Positions 1 through 8,061 of a DNA stretch of 64,000 nt are shown piece after piece. Origin of the DNA: Pararhodobacter sp. (lineage in GTDB: Bacteria > Pseudomonadota > Alphaproteobacteria > Rhodobacterales > Rhodobacteraceae); assembly GCF_034676545.1 (NCBI RefSeq), contig NZ_JAUCBZ010000015.1, forward strand, positions 3,780,501-3,844,500, written 5' to 3'. Numbering within the stretch: the stretch's first letter is position 1; each line of letters starts with the position of its first letter. The position numbers and the translations under genes were made by a program. The notes under the pieces were generated by a model. It saw only the letters and a program-made list of their open reading frames with translations, did no database searches and was not told where the DNA came from.

Positions 1-191
1 TGATCCAGACCAAACGGATGAAACCGGTGCCCTTCTTGTTGTTTGGACGCAAGTTCTGGGAAACCGTCATCAATTGGCAGGCACTGGCCGATGCCGGGAC
101 GATTTCGGCCGAAGACCTCGAGTTGTTCCAGTTTGTCGAGACAGCCGAGGACGCCATCGCCGCGATCGAGAGGTCGTTGACCAACGCTTAA
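1..191 (+). CDS. LOG family protein, C-terminal end (partial)
   Basis: The 5' end lies outside the window; the reading frame starts at base 3 and ends with TAA at 189-191. The visible 62 residues (from IQTKRMKPVPFLLFG to ERSLTNA) look like the C-terminal end of the LOG/TIGR00730 Rossmann-fold family, whose members hydrolyse cytokinin riboside 5'-monophosphate or related nucleotides. The Lys-Pro-Val-Pro stretch and the FWETVINW and FVETAEDA segments are typical of the long bacterial form. The catalytic PGGxGT region is not in view, so activity cannot be judged. The stop overlaps the stop of the convergent kinase gene by 4 bp. Confidence 0.75.
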   Translation, partial: IQTKRMKPVPFLLFGRKFWETVINWQALADAGTISAEDLELFQFVETAEDAIAAIERSLTNA

Positions 192-2380
192 TGCGCGCTG
201 GATGCCCGCAACGGAACAACGCCGCCGGTTCGCCTGCGGCCACGTTCCAGAATCAGCTTGCCCAGGGCAGATCTGAGCCGGTCGAGTTGCAAGGGCTTTG
301 TCAGGCAATCATCGAATCCGGCCTTCAGATAGCCGTCGACCTGATGCGACATCGCGTTGGCGGTGAATGCAATTATTGGAAGCAACGTCGCCGGGACGCG
401 ACCGCCCGGCGTCGTGGCGCGCTGGGCCTCGCGCGTGCGGATCTCCCGCAGCACCGTGACCCCGTCAATGGTCGGCATCGAGATGTCAAGGATCACCAGA
501 TCGAAGTCTTCTTTCTCATAGGCGGTCAGCGCTTCGGATCCATCGGACACCAAAACCGCCGCGATGCCAAGTTGCCCCATCATCGCCCCCAAGATCATGC
601 GATTGGTGCGATTGTCGTCGGCGGCAAGGACCCGCAATCCTCTGATGTCGCAGTAATCCTCGGCATCCGAAACCTCGGGAACGATGATTTCGGCGGCATC
701 GGTTTGCGGGATCGGAAGATCAATCGACACGACGGTTCCGGCACCGAGCGCGGACGTCAGCTCGATGGTCCCATGCATCATCTCGACCAGCCGGCGCACA
801 ATGGGCATCCCCAAGCCGGTGCCGCCGAATCGCCGCGCGATGGAACTGTCCGCCTGGCCAAACTCTTCAAAAACATAAACCTTTTGCGCCTCGGTCATCC
901 CGATTCCGGTGTCGGCAATCGTGATGAGCATCCGATCGACCCTCTGGCAGTCGAAACTGACCGAGACAGATCCCGCCTCGGTGAATTTGACGGCATTCGA
1001 AATGACATTGTGCAAGATCTGAAGCACGCGGTGCGGATCACCCAGCCGCAGATATTGTCCGTCACCAAGGATTGTTACGCCCAAAGACAACTGTTTTTCC
1101 GATGCTTTCAACGTGTGCACGGATTCAACACGTTGCGCAATTTCGGCCGGCACAAAGGGGACGACCTCAATCACCATCTGATCCGCTTCGATTTTTGACA
1201 TATCGAGCAAATCATTGATAATGTTCAGCAACAGCGCGCCTGAATCGTGCATGACCTTGACCATGCGTTGTTGATCCGGATCGTTGATCAACTGCTCAAG
1301 AACCTCGGCCACGCCCAACACACCGTTCAGAGGCGTGCGCATTTCGTGGCTCATTTTCGCCAGAAAATTCGACTTTGCCGCATTCGCGCGCTGCGCATCC
1401 GCGAGGGCCTCTTGCCGTTCACGCTCGGCAGCAACCTGGTTTGTGACATCGAGCAGGGCATAAACCACGCGCGCATCGCCGCCCTCTGCGCCAGTCACCG
1501 GGGCCGCATGCACCGAGCAATACCGCAAGCCGTCCGGACAATGGAGTGCGAAACGGTGCCCGACGACGGGTCTGGAGCTTTTGACGACGTCATCAAACGG
1601 CGTCTCGCCCGTGGCATAGGGCACGCCATCCTCGCGCGTGTAGGCCCAGCGGGCATCATCATGCGCAACGCCGATCATCTGCGCGCGCGTCGCCCCCAAC
1701 ACGGTTTCCGCCGCATCATTTGCAAACCGCACGATACCCGCGTGATCGAGCACCAGAATTCCCATCGCCGAGGTGGAGAGGATACTGGCAAGAAACGCCC
1801 GCTCATTGGCCAAGTCCGCCTGCGCCGCGCGCGCGGCATGATCTCGCTCGCGCCGCACCAAGACCGAACAGATCACATCCGCGACGGACTGCAAAAGATA
1901 GACCTCGCCGGGCAGGAACGCGTGCGTATTGCGGACACCGTCAAAGCCGACAAACCCGTAAGTGGCGCCTTCCCAACGCATCGGAACCAGTAAAATCGAC
2001 TTGATCCCTTGAGATTCAAGAATTTCGCGCGAGGGAATCCCCTCTGGCAGTTCCGACACGTCAGGCACATGAAAATGCTCGCCCAAATCCAGCGACTCGG
2101 CAATCGGGCCATACATCTCAATAGGCAGGCCTTGCAGCTGGTCAATGGCCGGGTCAATGCCATTTGCACACCACTCATGCGTGTTGCTGGTATTGTCGCC
2201 CTCATGCACAAAAACATAGGCCCGATCGCGTACGCAATAATCACCGAGCCGCGCGATTGCCTGCTCTATCGAGGCGTCGGTTTCATCAATCGGCGCGCGC
2301 AGCAGATCATTCAGGATCTCGACAACCAGCGCCTGAATGCGTGTCAGGCGTGTTTCATTGCTGATGTTCTCGTTTTGCAT
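188..2380 (-). CDS. Hybrid sensor histidine kinase (GAF-PAS-HisKA-HATPase-REC)
   Basis: Soluble hybrid two-component kinase of about 730 residues with no membrane segment. Approximate layout: GAF-like domain 20-180, PAS 195-320, HisKA 335-400 with the phospho-accepting His near 345 in MSHEMRTPLNG, HATPase 445-560 (NAVKFTE, DTGIGM, GGTGLGM), and a C-terminal receiver 590-710 with Asp in LVILDISMP and Lys in LTKPL. The start at 2380 is preferred because an ACAGG precedes it and the preceding in-frame residues up to 2458 are Arg/Lys-rich and unlike the family. There is no transcription output domain, so phosphotransfer to a separate partner is expected. The signal is unknown. It is a single gene, convergent with the LOG gene and divergent from dapE. 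Confidence 0.88.
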   Translation of the reverse strand: MQNENISNETRLTRIQALVVEILNDLLRAPIDETDASIEQAIARLGDYCVRDRAYVFVHEGDNTSNTHEWCANGIDPAIDQLQGLPIEMYGPIAESLDLGEHFHVPDVSELPEGIPSREILESQGIKSILLVPMRWEGATYGFVGFDGVRNTHAFLPGEVYLLQSVADVICSVLVRRERDHAARAAQADLANERAFLASILSTSAMGILVLDHAGIVRFANDAAETVLGATRAQMIGVAHDDARWAYTREDGVPYATGETPFDDVVKSSRPVVGHRFALHCPDGLRYCSVHAAPVTGAEGGDARVVYALLDVTNQVAAERERQEALADAQRANAAKSNFLAKMSHEMRTPLNGVLGVAEVLEQLINDPDQQRMVKVMHDSGALLLNIINDLLDMSKIEADQMVIEVVPFVPAEIAQRVESVHTLKASEKQLSLGVTILGDGQYLRLGDPHRVLQILHNVISNAVKFTEAGSVSVSFDCQRVDRMLITIADTGIGMTEAQKVYVFEEFGQADSSIARRFGGTGLGMPIVRRLVEMMHGTIELTSALGAGTVVSIDLPIPQTDAAEIIVPEVSDAEDYCDIRGLRVLAADDNRTNRMILGAMMGQLGIAAVLVSDGSEALTAYEKEDFDLVILDISMPTIDGVTVLREIRTREAQRATTPGGRVPATLLPIIAFTANAMSHQVDGYLKAGFDDCLTKPLQLDRLRSALGKLILERGRRRTGGVVPLRASSAH

Positions 2381-2638
2381 GCGTAACCTGTTTTCGCGCC
2401 TTTTGCGCCCTACATACGTTCCCGTTTTTACACGACGTCGACTCTTGTGTACCAACAACTGGTTAAGTTTTGGTATTCAGCCATAAATGAATGTCACGCA
2501 TATCGCAAAACACACGTTTTACGCGCGAAGTGTGGCCCTTTGCATCCTCTGCGTCAATAACCGCTGCAATCGCCAATGCTTGCGCGGACTCGGCCCATTC
2601 GATAGCACCCAGCGACAGGCCAGCAAAGGACCGCAATC

Positions 2639-3790
2639 ATGACCGCTGTAGACCCCGTAGACCTGACCGCACGACTGATCCGATGCCCTTCGGTCACCCC
2701 TGATGAGGCGGGGGCGTTGACGCTTCTGGCCGATCTTTTGTCCGAGGCCGGGTTCGAGTGCACGCGTGTGGATCGGAATGGCACCGCCAATCTGTTCGCG
2801 CGTTGGGGGGCAAAGGGCGCGAACAAGAGCCTTGGCTTCAACGGTCATACCGATGTGGTTCCACCGGGAAACGCCGCCGATTGGCGGTTTGATCCGTTCA
2901 GCGCGACCGAAGCCGAGGGCAAACTCTGGGGGCGCGGGGCGTGCGACATGAAATCCGGGGTTGCGGCGTTCGTTGCCGCAGCCGTCGATCATGTGCGCAA
3001 GACACCCCCGGATGGGGCGCTCGTGTTGACCATCACCGGGGACGAGGAAGGCGACGCGACGGATGGGACCGTGGCATTGCTGGACTGGATGGCCGAGACC
3101 GGTGAAACCATCAGCCATTGCATCGTCGGCGAACCGACCTGTCCGACGGTGATGGGCGAGATGATCAAGAATGGTCGCCGCGGGTCGATGAACGCGAAAA
3201 TTGTTGCCAGAGGGGTACAGGGGCACGCCGCCTATCCGCATCGCGCGAAGAACCCGGTTTCAGCACTGGTGCGGTTGCTCGATCATTTGGCGCGGTTCAG
3301 CCTCGACGATGGAAACGCGAACTTTGATCCGTCGACATTGGCGTTGACCTCCATCGACACGGGAAACCCCGCCACCAATGTCATCCCGGCGCAGTCCACG
3401 GCGGCCCTGAATATTCGGTTCAACGATCTGCATACGGGTGAGAGCCTGTCGCAGTGGCTTCATGCAGAGGCCGACAAGGTCGCCAAGGAGACGGGTGTCG
3501 CGTTTGACTTGAAGATCAAGGTTTCCGGGGAAAGTTTTGTCACCAACCCGGGCTGGTTTACCGATCTGGTCAGCGATGCGGTTGAGGTGGAGACCGGTCG
3601 GCGCCCGGTTTTATCGACCTCGGGCGGCACATCGGATGCTCGGTTTGTCAAGTCGATCTGCCCGGTGGTCGAAGTCGGTCTGGTTGGCTCGTCGATGCAT
3701 CAGGTTGATGAGCATGTCGAGATCGCGCATATTCAGCAGCTCAACGCGATCTACGCGCGGATCATTGCGGCGTATTTCGATGACGCCTGA
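2639..3790 (+). CDS. dapE: Succinyl-diaminopimelate desuccinylase
   Basis: Hydrolyses N-succinyl-LL-2,6-diaminopimelate in the succinylase branch of lysine and meso-DAP synthesis; cytoplasmic M20-family zinc peptidase. The 383 residues match the family length. Visible motifs are GHTDVVPPG (first metal His and catalytic Asp), GRGACDMKSG (bridging Asp), TGDEEG (catalytic Glu and metal Glu), GRRGS, and the C-terminal VGSSMHQVDE metal His. The ATG at 2639 is preceded by AAAGGA, a strong ribosome-binding site. It stands alone between a divergent kinase gene and the convergent lexA; the usual neighbour dapD is not in the window. Confidence 0.95.
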   Translation: MTAVDPVDLTARLIRCPSVTPDEAGALTLLADLLSEAGFECTRVDRNGTANLFARWGAKGANKSLGFNGHTDVVPPGNAADWRFDPFSATEAEGKLWGRGACDMKSGVAAFVAAAVDHVRKTPPDGALVLTITGDEEGDATDGTVALLDWMAETGETISHCIVGEPTCPTVMGEMIKNGRRGSMNAKIVARGVQGHAAYPHRAKNPVSALVRLLDHLARFSLDDGNANFDPSTLALTSIDTGNPATNVIPAQSTAALNIRFNDLHTGESLSQWLHAEADKVAKETGVAFDLKIKVSGESFVTNPGWFTDLVSDAVEVETGRRPVLSTSGGTSDARFVKSICPVVEVGLVGSSMHQVDEHVEIAHIQQLNAIYARIIAAYFDDA

Positions 3791-3887
3791 CGCATAAGCG
3801 CCGCCGCCGTTTGTCTCGCGACCAAGGCAAAAGGCGCACCCTGACAGAGGCGCGCCTTCCAAACCCGGTTGCAGGGGGCTTTGCGTC

Positions 3888-4580
3888 TCAATAGCTGCGG
3901 ATCAATCCCACCAGCCGACCCTGCACCTCGACCTGATCATCGCGCAACATGCGGGTTTCATAGGCCGGGTTCGCAGCCTCCAGTGCGATCATGCCGCGCA
4001 TCCGCCGGAACCGTTTCAACGTCGCCTCTTGCCCCTCAACCAGAGCGACCACGATATCCCCGTTTTCGGCAGTCGATTGCTCGCGGATGACAACGATATC
4101 GCCATCGTTGATCCCCGCCTCGATCATCGAATCACCGCGCACTTCCAACGCGTAATGGTCGCCCTTGCCCGAGAGCATCGAGCCCGGAACCGCGACGTGA
4201 TGCGAGATCTCCGAGATTGCCTCGATCGGCGTACCCGCGGCGATCCGGCCCATCACGGCCAGTTCGACCGCATCCACTTGGCGCACGGGCATCGCGCCCG
4301 CCGGGGCCTGCGCCGCATCACGCACGCCACCCTCGATCACCCGCGGAACATGCCGGGAGTCCGCGGTTTCCGGCATTTTCACCACTTCAATGGCGCGCGC
4401 CCGATGCGCCAGACGCCGGATGAAGCCACGCTCTTCCAGCGCGGTGATCAGCCGGTGAATGCCGGATTTCGACCGCAGGCTCAGCGCATCTTTCATCTCG
4501 TCAAAAGACGGCGGAACCCCATCCCGTTTCATGCGGGAATCGATCAGTTCCAAAAGCTCCAGCTGCTTACGGGTGAGCAT
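3888..4580 (-). CDS. lexA: SOS repressor LexA
   Basis: Represses SOS genes and self-cleaves when RecA filaments form. The 230 residues have an N-terminal winged-helix domain (1-70, starting MLTRKQLELL) and a C-terminal S24 peptidase domain. The scissile bond is Ala115-Gly116 (GRIAAGTP), the nucleophile Ser151 (GDSMIEAG) and the general-base Lys189 (ATLKRF). The length and long linker fit alphaproteobacterial LexA. It lies downstream of moeA in the trpC-moaC-moeA-lexA order seen in Rhodobacteraceae but has its own operator at 4609-4634, so autoregulation is expected. It is convergent with dapE. Confidence 0.97.
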   Translation of the reverse strand: MLTRKQLELLELIDSRMKRDGVPPSFDEMKDALSLRSKSGIHRLITALEERGFIRRLAHRARAIEVVKMPETADSRHVPRVIEGGVRDAAQAPAGAMPVRQVDAVELAVMGRIAAGTPIEAISEISHHVAVPGSMLSGKGDHYALEVRGDSMIEAGINDGDIVVIREQSTAENGDIVVALVEGQEATLKRFRRMRGMIALEAANPAYETRMLRDDQVEVQGRLVGLIRSY

Positions 4581-4608
4581 GCGCCTCTCCTCAGGATGGT
4601 CCGTAAAG

Positions 4609-4634
4609 GTTCACCCTAAGTTCTATGCACGTTC
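4609..4634. promoter_or_regulatory. LexA operator: three GTTC half-sites at 11-bp spacing
   Basis: GTTC occurs at 4609-4612, 4620-4623 and 4631-4634, giving two overlapping copies of GTTC-N7-GTTC, the published alphaproteobacterial LexA box. It lies 29-54 bp upstream of the lexA start. The direct-repeat form, rather than the enterobacterial CTGT palindrome, supports the taxonomic assignment. Binding is inferred, not shown. Confidence 0.85.
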
Positions 4635-4652
4635 TCAAATTCTGTCAAGAAC

Positions 4653-5823
4653 CTACAAATGCAGGTAGCGCACCGGTTGTCCCTCGGGGCGCGCGGGGTC
4701 GTTGATCGGGCAAATCAGCAGCGCATCGGCCCCCGCCAGGACGCCCACCAGGGACGAATCCTGCCGCGAGACGGCCCGGATCCGGCCCTCGGGCTCCAGC
4801 ACCGCGCGCATGTAATGCGCACGCGGGCCGTTGGCGGCAACCGGTTCGGCCAACACGGCGCTGCGGGTCTGCGAGGGCCATTTGCCAAGCCCCATCATGG
4901 CGCGCAACGCGGGCAGCAGGAACAGATGCGCGCAGACCAGGGCCGACACCGGGTTGCCGGGCAAGCCCATCATCAGCGCACCAAACAAGCGCCCGGCCAT
5001 CAAGGGTTTCCCCGGACGCATGGCGATCTTGTAGAACGCCCGTTCTGCGCCCAGCGCCTCGGTCACCGGCGCGACCAGATCGTGATCGCCGACCGATGCC
5101 CCGCCCAGCGTGACAATCACATCCGACCCGCGTGCCAGTTTCAAGACGGCGGTCAGTTGCGCCACGCTATCGCGGGCGATGGGCAGGATATTCGCCTCGC
5201 CACCCTCGGCCTCGATCATCGCCTTGAGCGCAAAGACCGACGAGGCGACGATCTGATCGGGGCGCGGGTCCTCGCCGGGCATCACCAATTCGTCCCCCGT
5301 GGCAATCACCGCGACCCGAGGTCGCCGATATGCCGGCACCTGCGGGATGTTCATCGCCGCCAGCAGCCCCAGATCGACCGGACGCAAGCGGCGCGGTGCG
5401 CTGAGGGTATCGCCCGCGCGAAAATCCCCCCGCCGGGCGTACATTGCTATTCTGGCTCAGAGTGTCGCGCAGGGTGATCGTGTCACCCTCGCGGTCGACG
5501 TCCTCCTGGATCACCACATGATCGGCCCCGTCGGGCATCGGCGCGCCGGTAAAAATCCGCAGCGCCATGCCCTCGGCGACGCGGCCCGCAAAGGCATTGC
5601 CCGCCCCGGCCTCGCCGATCACCTGAAAGGTTTGGCCCACCGACACCGGGCCTTTGACGGCGTATCCATCCATCGCCGAGCCGACGAACGGCGGCTGATC
5701 ACGGCGCGCCTGCACCGCTTTGGCCAACACCCGCCCCGAGGCATGGGCGAGCGGCACATCCTCAATGTCCAGCGGGTCACACAGCGCGAAAATGCGGCTC
5801 AGGGCTTCATCGACAGGGATCAT
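4653..5823 (-). pseudogene. moeA: Molybdopterin molybdenumtransferase MoeA, frameshifted
   Basis: MoeA inserts molybdenum into adenylylated molybdopterin. The N-terminal part (from MIPVDEALSRIF, with PPFVGSAMDGYAV) is in one frame and the C-terminal part (ATGDELVMPGED, LGGASVGDHD, MRPGKPLM, GLPGNPVSA) is in another. The frames meet at a run of six G on the coding strand (plus-strand C at 5426-5431). Removing one G restores a continuous protein of about 389 residues, the normal family length, through NSNVRPAG-DFRAGD. All conserved motifs survive on either side, so sequencing error or a very recent indel fits better than long decay. It sits between moaC and lexA. Confidence 0.9.
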
Positions 5824-5908
5824 GCGGTATCCTCCGTAAGCTGGGCTTTTTCCCAGTCGGCATAGGTTTGGCCCGTGGCGGTATTAGGTCACCTCGGGTC
5901 GTCTGAGT

Positions 5909-6391
5909 TTATCCCTCGGCTTTCCGGTAGGTGCCCGATTTGCCGCCCTCTTTCAACAACACCGCGATGCCGCCGATTTCCATGGATTTCTCGACCGCTT
6001 TGAGCATGTCATAAACCGTCAGGGCGGCGACCGAGGCGGCGGTCAGGGCTTCCATTTCGACGCCGGTCTGCCCGGTGGTCCGGACCTCGGCGGTGATGCG
6101 GACGCCGGGCAGGTCGGGGTCGGGGGTCAGATCGACGGCGACCTTGGTGATCGGCAGCGGGTGGCACAAAGGGATCAGATCGCTGCATTTCTTGGCGGCC
6201 ATGATCCCGGCAATCCGCGCGACGCCCAGAACGTCACCTTTCTTGGCGGTGCCGGCGATGACATGGGCCAGCGTTTCGGCGGTCATGATAATATGTGCGC
6301 TGGCGGTGGCGGTGCGGCTGGTGACGGGCTTGTCGCCGACATCGACCATGATCGCGCGGCCCTCGGCGTCGAAATGCGTGAGGCCGCTCAT
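5909..6391 (-). CDS. moaC: Cyclic pyranopterin monophosphate synthase
   Basis: Converts 3',8-cyclo-7,8-dihydro-GTP to cyclic pyranopterin monophosphate, the second step of molybdenum cofactor synthesis. The 160 residues match the family, with the signatures MVDVGDKPVTSRTA, KKGDVLGVARIAGIMAAKK, LIPLCHPLPIT and GVEMEALTAASVAALTVYDM. Its ATG overlaps the trpC stop (ATGA at 6388-6391), so the two are translationally coupled. moeA follows 85 bp downstream on the same strand. Confidence 0.96.
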   Translation of the reverse strand: MSGLTHFDAEGRAIMVDVGDKPVTSRTATASAHIIMTAETLAHVIAGTAKKGDVLGVARIAGIMAAKKCSDLIPLCHPLPITKVAVDLTPDPDLPGVRITAEVRTTGQTGVEMEALTAASVAALTVYDMLKAVEKSMEIGGIAVLLKEGGKSGTYRKAEG

Positions 6392-7188
6392 GATTGCACC
6401 GGATTGGCCAGCAGGGCCTGGGTGGCGGCGGCGACATTTTCCTGCCGCATCAGGCTTTCGCCGATCAGGAAACAGCGCGCGCCGTGGGCGGCCATCTCGG
6501 CCAGATCCTGCGGCGTGAACAGTCCGCTTTCGCTGATCAGCAGGCGATCCGAGGGGACGCGGGCCGCGAGGTCACGGGTGGTGTCGAGCGAGGTTTCAAA
6601 CGTGTTCAGGTTGCGGTTGTTGATGCCGATCAGGGGCGATTTCAGCCGCAGCGCGCGGTCGAGTTCGGGGCCGTCGTGGACCTCGATCAGGGCATCCATG
6701 CCCCAGGAAAACGCGGCGTCCTCCAATTCGGCGGCTTGGGTATCGGAAACCGAGGCCATGATGATCAGGATGCAATCGGCGCCCCAGGCGCGGGATTCGG
6801 CGACTTGATAGGGATCGTAGAGGAAATCCTTGCGCAGGCAGGGCAGGGAAACGGCGGCGCGGGCGTCCCGGAGGAACGCGGGCGCACCTTGGAAACTGGG
6901 GGTGTCGGTGAGAATCGACAGGCAGGCAGCACCGCCGGATTCGTAGGCGCGGGCCAGTTCGGGCGGGTTGAAATCGGCGCGGATCAGACCTTTGGAGGGG
7001 CTGGCTTTCTTGATCTCGGCAATCAATCCGTAGCCGGTCTGGCTGGCGCGGCGCAGGGCATTTTCAAACCCGCGCGGGGGGGCGGCGGATTTGGCCTGGG
7101 CGTCGATTTCGGCGGGCGAGACCGAGGATTTCGCGGCGGCGATTTCCTGCAGTTTATAGGCTTTGATGCGGTCGAGAATGGTGGTCAT
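6388..7188 (-). CDS. trpC: Indole-3-glycerol phosphate synthase
   Basis: Closes the indole ring by converting CdRP to indole-3-glycerol phosphate in tryptophan synthesis. It is a single-domain TIM-barrel enzyme of 266 residues with no TrpF fusion. Motifs include AEIKKASPSKGLIR (catalytic Lys), CLSILTDTPSFQG, LRKDFLYDPYQV, and the C-terminal LLISESGLF and GARCFLIGESLM phosphate-binding loops. ATG at 7188 is chosen because it is preceded by AAGGGG and the protein then begins MTTILDRIKAYK, as in the family. A longer in-frame extension upstream only translates the repeat at 7267-7321. The rest of the trp operon is not upstream here. Confidence 0.95.
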   Translation of the reverse strand: MTTILDRIKAYKLQEIAAAKSSVSPAEIDAQAKSAAPPRGFENALRRASQTGYGLIAEIKKASPSKGLIRADFNPPELARAYESGGAACLSILTDTPSFQGAPAFLRDARAAVSLPCLRKDFLYDPYQVAESRAWGADCILIIMASVSDTQAAELEDAAFSWGMDALIEVHDGPELDRALRLKSPLIGINNRNLNTFETSLDTTRDLAARVPSDRLLISESGLFTPQDLAEMAAHGARCFLIGESLMRQENVAAATQALLANPVQS

Positions 7189-7266
7189 GGCGCGCCCCTT
7201 TGGTGGTGGTCTTTGACTAGCAAGGGATGGCGGTAAAGAAAAGGGAGGGATCGCCGCAGGGAGGGA

Positions 7267-7321
7267 GTCCCACGTTTTGTCCCGCGGGTTGTCCCACGTT
7301 TTGTCCCACGGGGGGACAAAA
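7267..7321. repeat. Short direct and inverted repeat cluster
   Basis: A 17-base unit GTCCCACGTTTTGTCCC occurs exactly at 7267-7283 and 7291-7307. The end of the second copy (TTTTGTCCC, 7299-7307) pairs with GGGACAAAA at 7313-7321. It sits between the tetR stop and the trpC start on the minus strand, so it could act as a hairpin between the two units. It has no T-run, so terminator function is uncertain. It could also be a copy of a dispersed element. Confidence 0.75.
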
Positions 7322-7359
7322 CGCGGAGCAAGCAAAAACAAAGGCTTGGCTTGTCGCGT

Positions 7360-7968
7360 TTACCGCGTGTTAAGGCTTTCGGGGAGGCCACCGAGACCAT
7401 TCAGCAACAGCGCGGTGGCGAGTTCGGCGTAATTTTCGCGCGTCACCGGGCCGCCGTCCTTGAACCACATATACACCCAGTTCAGCATGCCGAACAAAGA
7501 CATGGTCACCGGCATCAGCAGTTGCGGCGCGAGGTCGGGCTGAACCAGCTTGATCACCGCAGAGAAGGCGCGCACGATCCGGCGCTCGATGGCGAGGATT
7601 TCATCGCGGTTCGCCTGTGGCAGGGTCGCCGTGCCGTTCAACTGGACCTTGTGGTAATTATCGGCGCCGCGATAGTTTTCCAGCACCGCACCGACCAGAA
7701 CCCGCAACCGGGCGCGCGGCGCGAGCGTGGCATCATCGCCCCCCTCGACGGCCTCGACCAGCCCGGTCAGATGCGTGCGAATGATGTCGAAGATCAGCGC
7801 ATCCTTGCTGGGATAATAGTGGTACAACAACGCCTTGGAGACGCCCGCCTGCGCCGCGATCTGCGCCATCGAGGCCTTGTCCATGCCCTGCTCGGCCAAC
7901 ACCGCCGCGGCGCTGGACAGGATGGCGCGTTGCTTGTCTTCGAAATCCGCGGCTCGGGTTCTGGCCAT
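7360..7968 (-). CDS. TetR/AcrR family transcriptional regulator, probably of the paa genes
   Basis: The 202-residue protein has an N-terminal helix-turn-helix (about 10-56, with MAQIAAQAGVSKALLYHYYPSKDALIFDI) and a helical ligand-binding C-terminal half. The start at 7968 has GGAGG eight bases upstream. It follows paaG-paaI-paaK on the same strand, after a repeat-filled gap. TetR regulators responding to phenylacetyl-CoA (PaaR type) occupy this position in several bacteria, so that role is inferred from context. A candidate operator lies at 10649-10662. Confidence 0.85.
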   Translation of the reverse strand: MARTRAADFEDKQRAILSSAAAVLAEQGMDKASMAQIAAQAGVSKALLYHYYPSKDALIFDIIRTHLTGLVEAVEGGDDATLAPRARLRVLVGAVLENYRGADNYHKVQLNGTATLPQANRDEILAIERRIVRAFSAVIKLVQPDLAPQLLMPVTMSLFGMLNWVYMWFKDGGPVTRENYAELATALLLNGLGGLPESLNTR

Positions 7969-7992
7969 GAGCGGCCTCCAATTGAGAGGGGG

Positions 7993-8055
7993 TCAGGGGG
8001 CGTTGCCCCCTCTGGCCTTCGGCCATTCACCCCCAGAGTATTTTCGGCAAGATGA
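7993..8055 (+). repeat. Dispersed hairpin-plus-tail intergenic repeat, copy 1
   Basis: AGGGGGCGTTGCCCCCT (7995-8011) forms a GC-rich hairpin. A second short hairpin (GGCCTTCGGCC) and the tail AGAGTATTTTCGGCAAGATGA (8035-8055) follow. The same layout recurs at 12221, 16211, 18613 (inverted), 28051 and 42993. It lies in the gap between paaK and tetR but points the opposite way to both. Confidence 0.8.
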
Positions 8056-8061
8056 TGTTGA

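Noticed and set aside
4653..5823. Reading the split moeA as programmed frameshifting
   Set aside because: No slippery sequence plus downstream structure was seen and MoeA is not known for recoding; the same single-G pattern in three other genes argues for error or recent mutation.
5824..5908. Short open frame ending in ATGA with the moeA start (reads ...YADWEKAQLTEDTA)
   Set aside because: It has no start codon after the preceding in-frame stop and no recognisable homology, so it is probably chance.
7189..7341. N-terminal extension of trpC to 7341
   Set aside because: The added residues merely translate the short repeat cluster, and the ATG at 7188 has a good ribosome-binding site and matches the family start.
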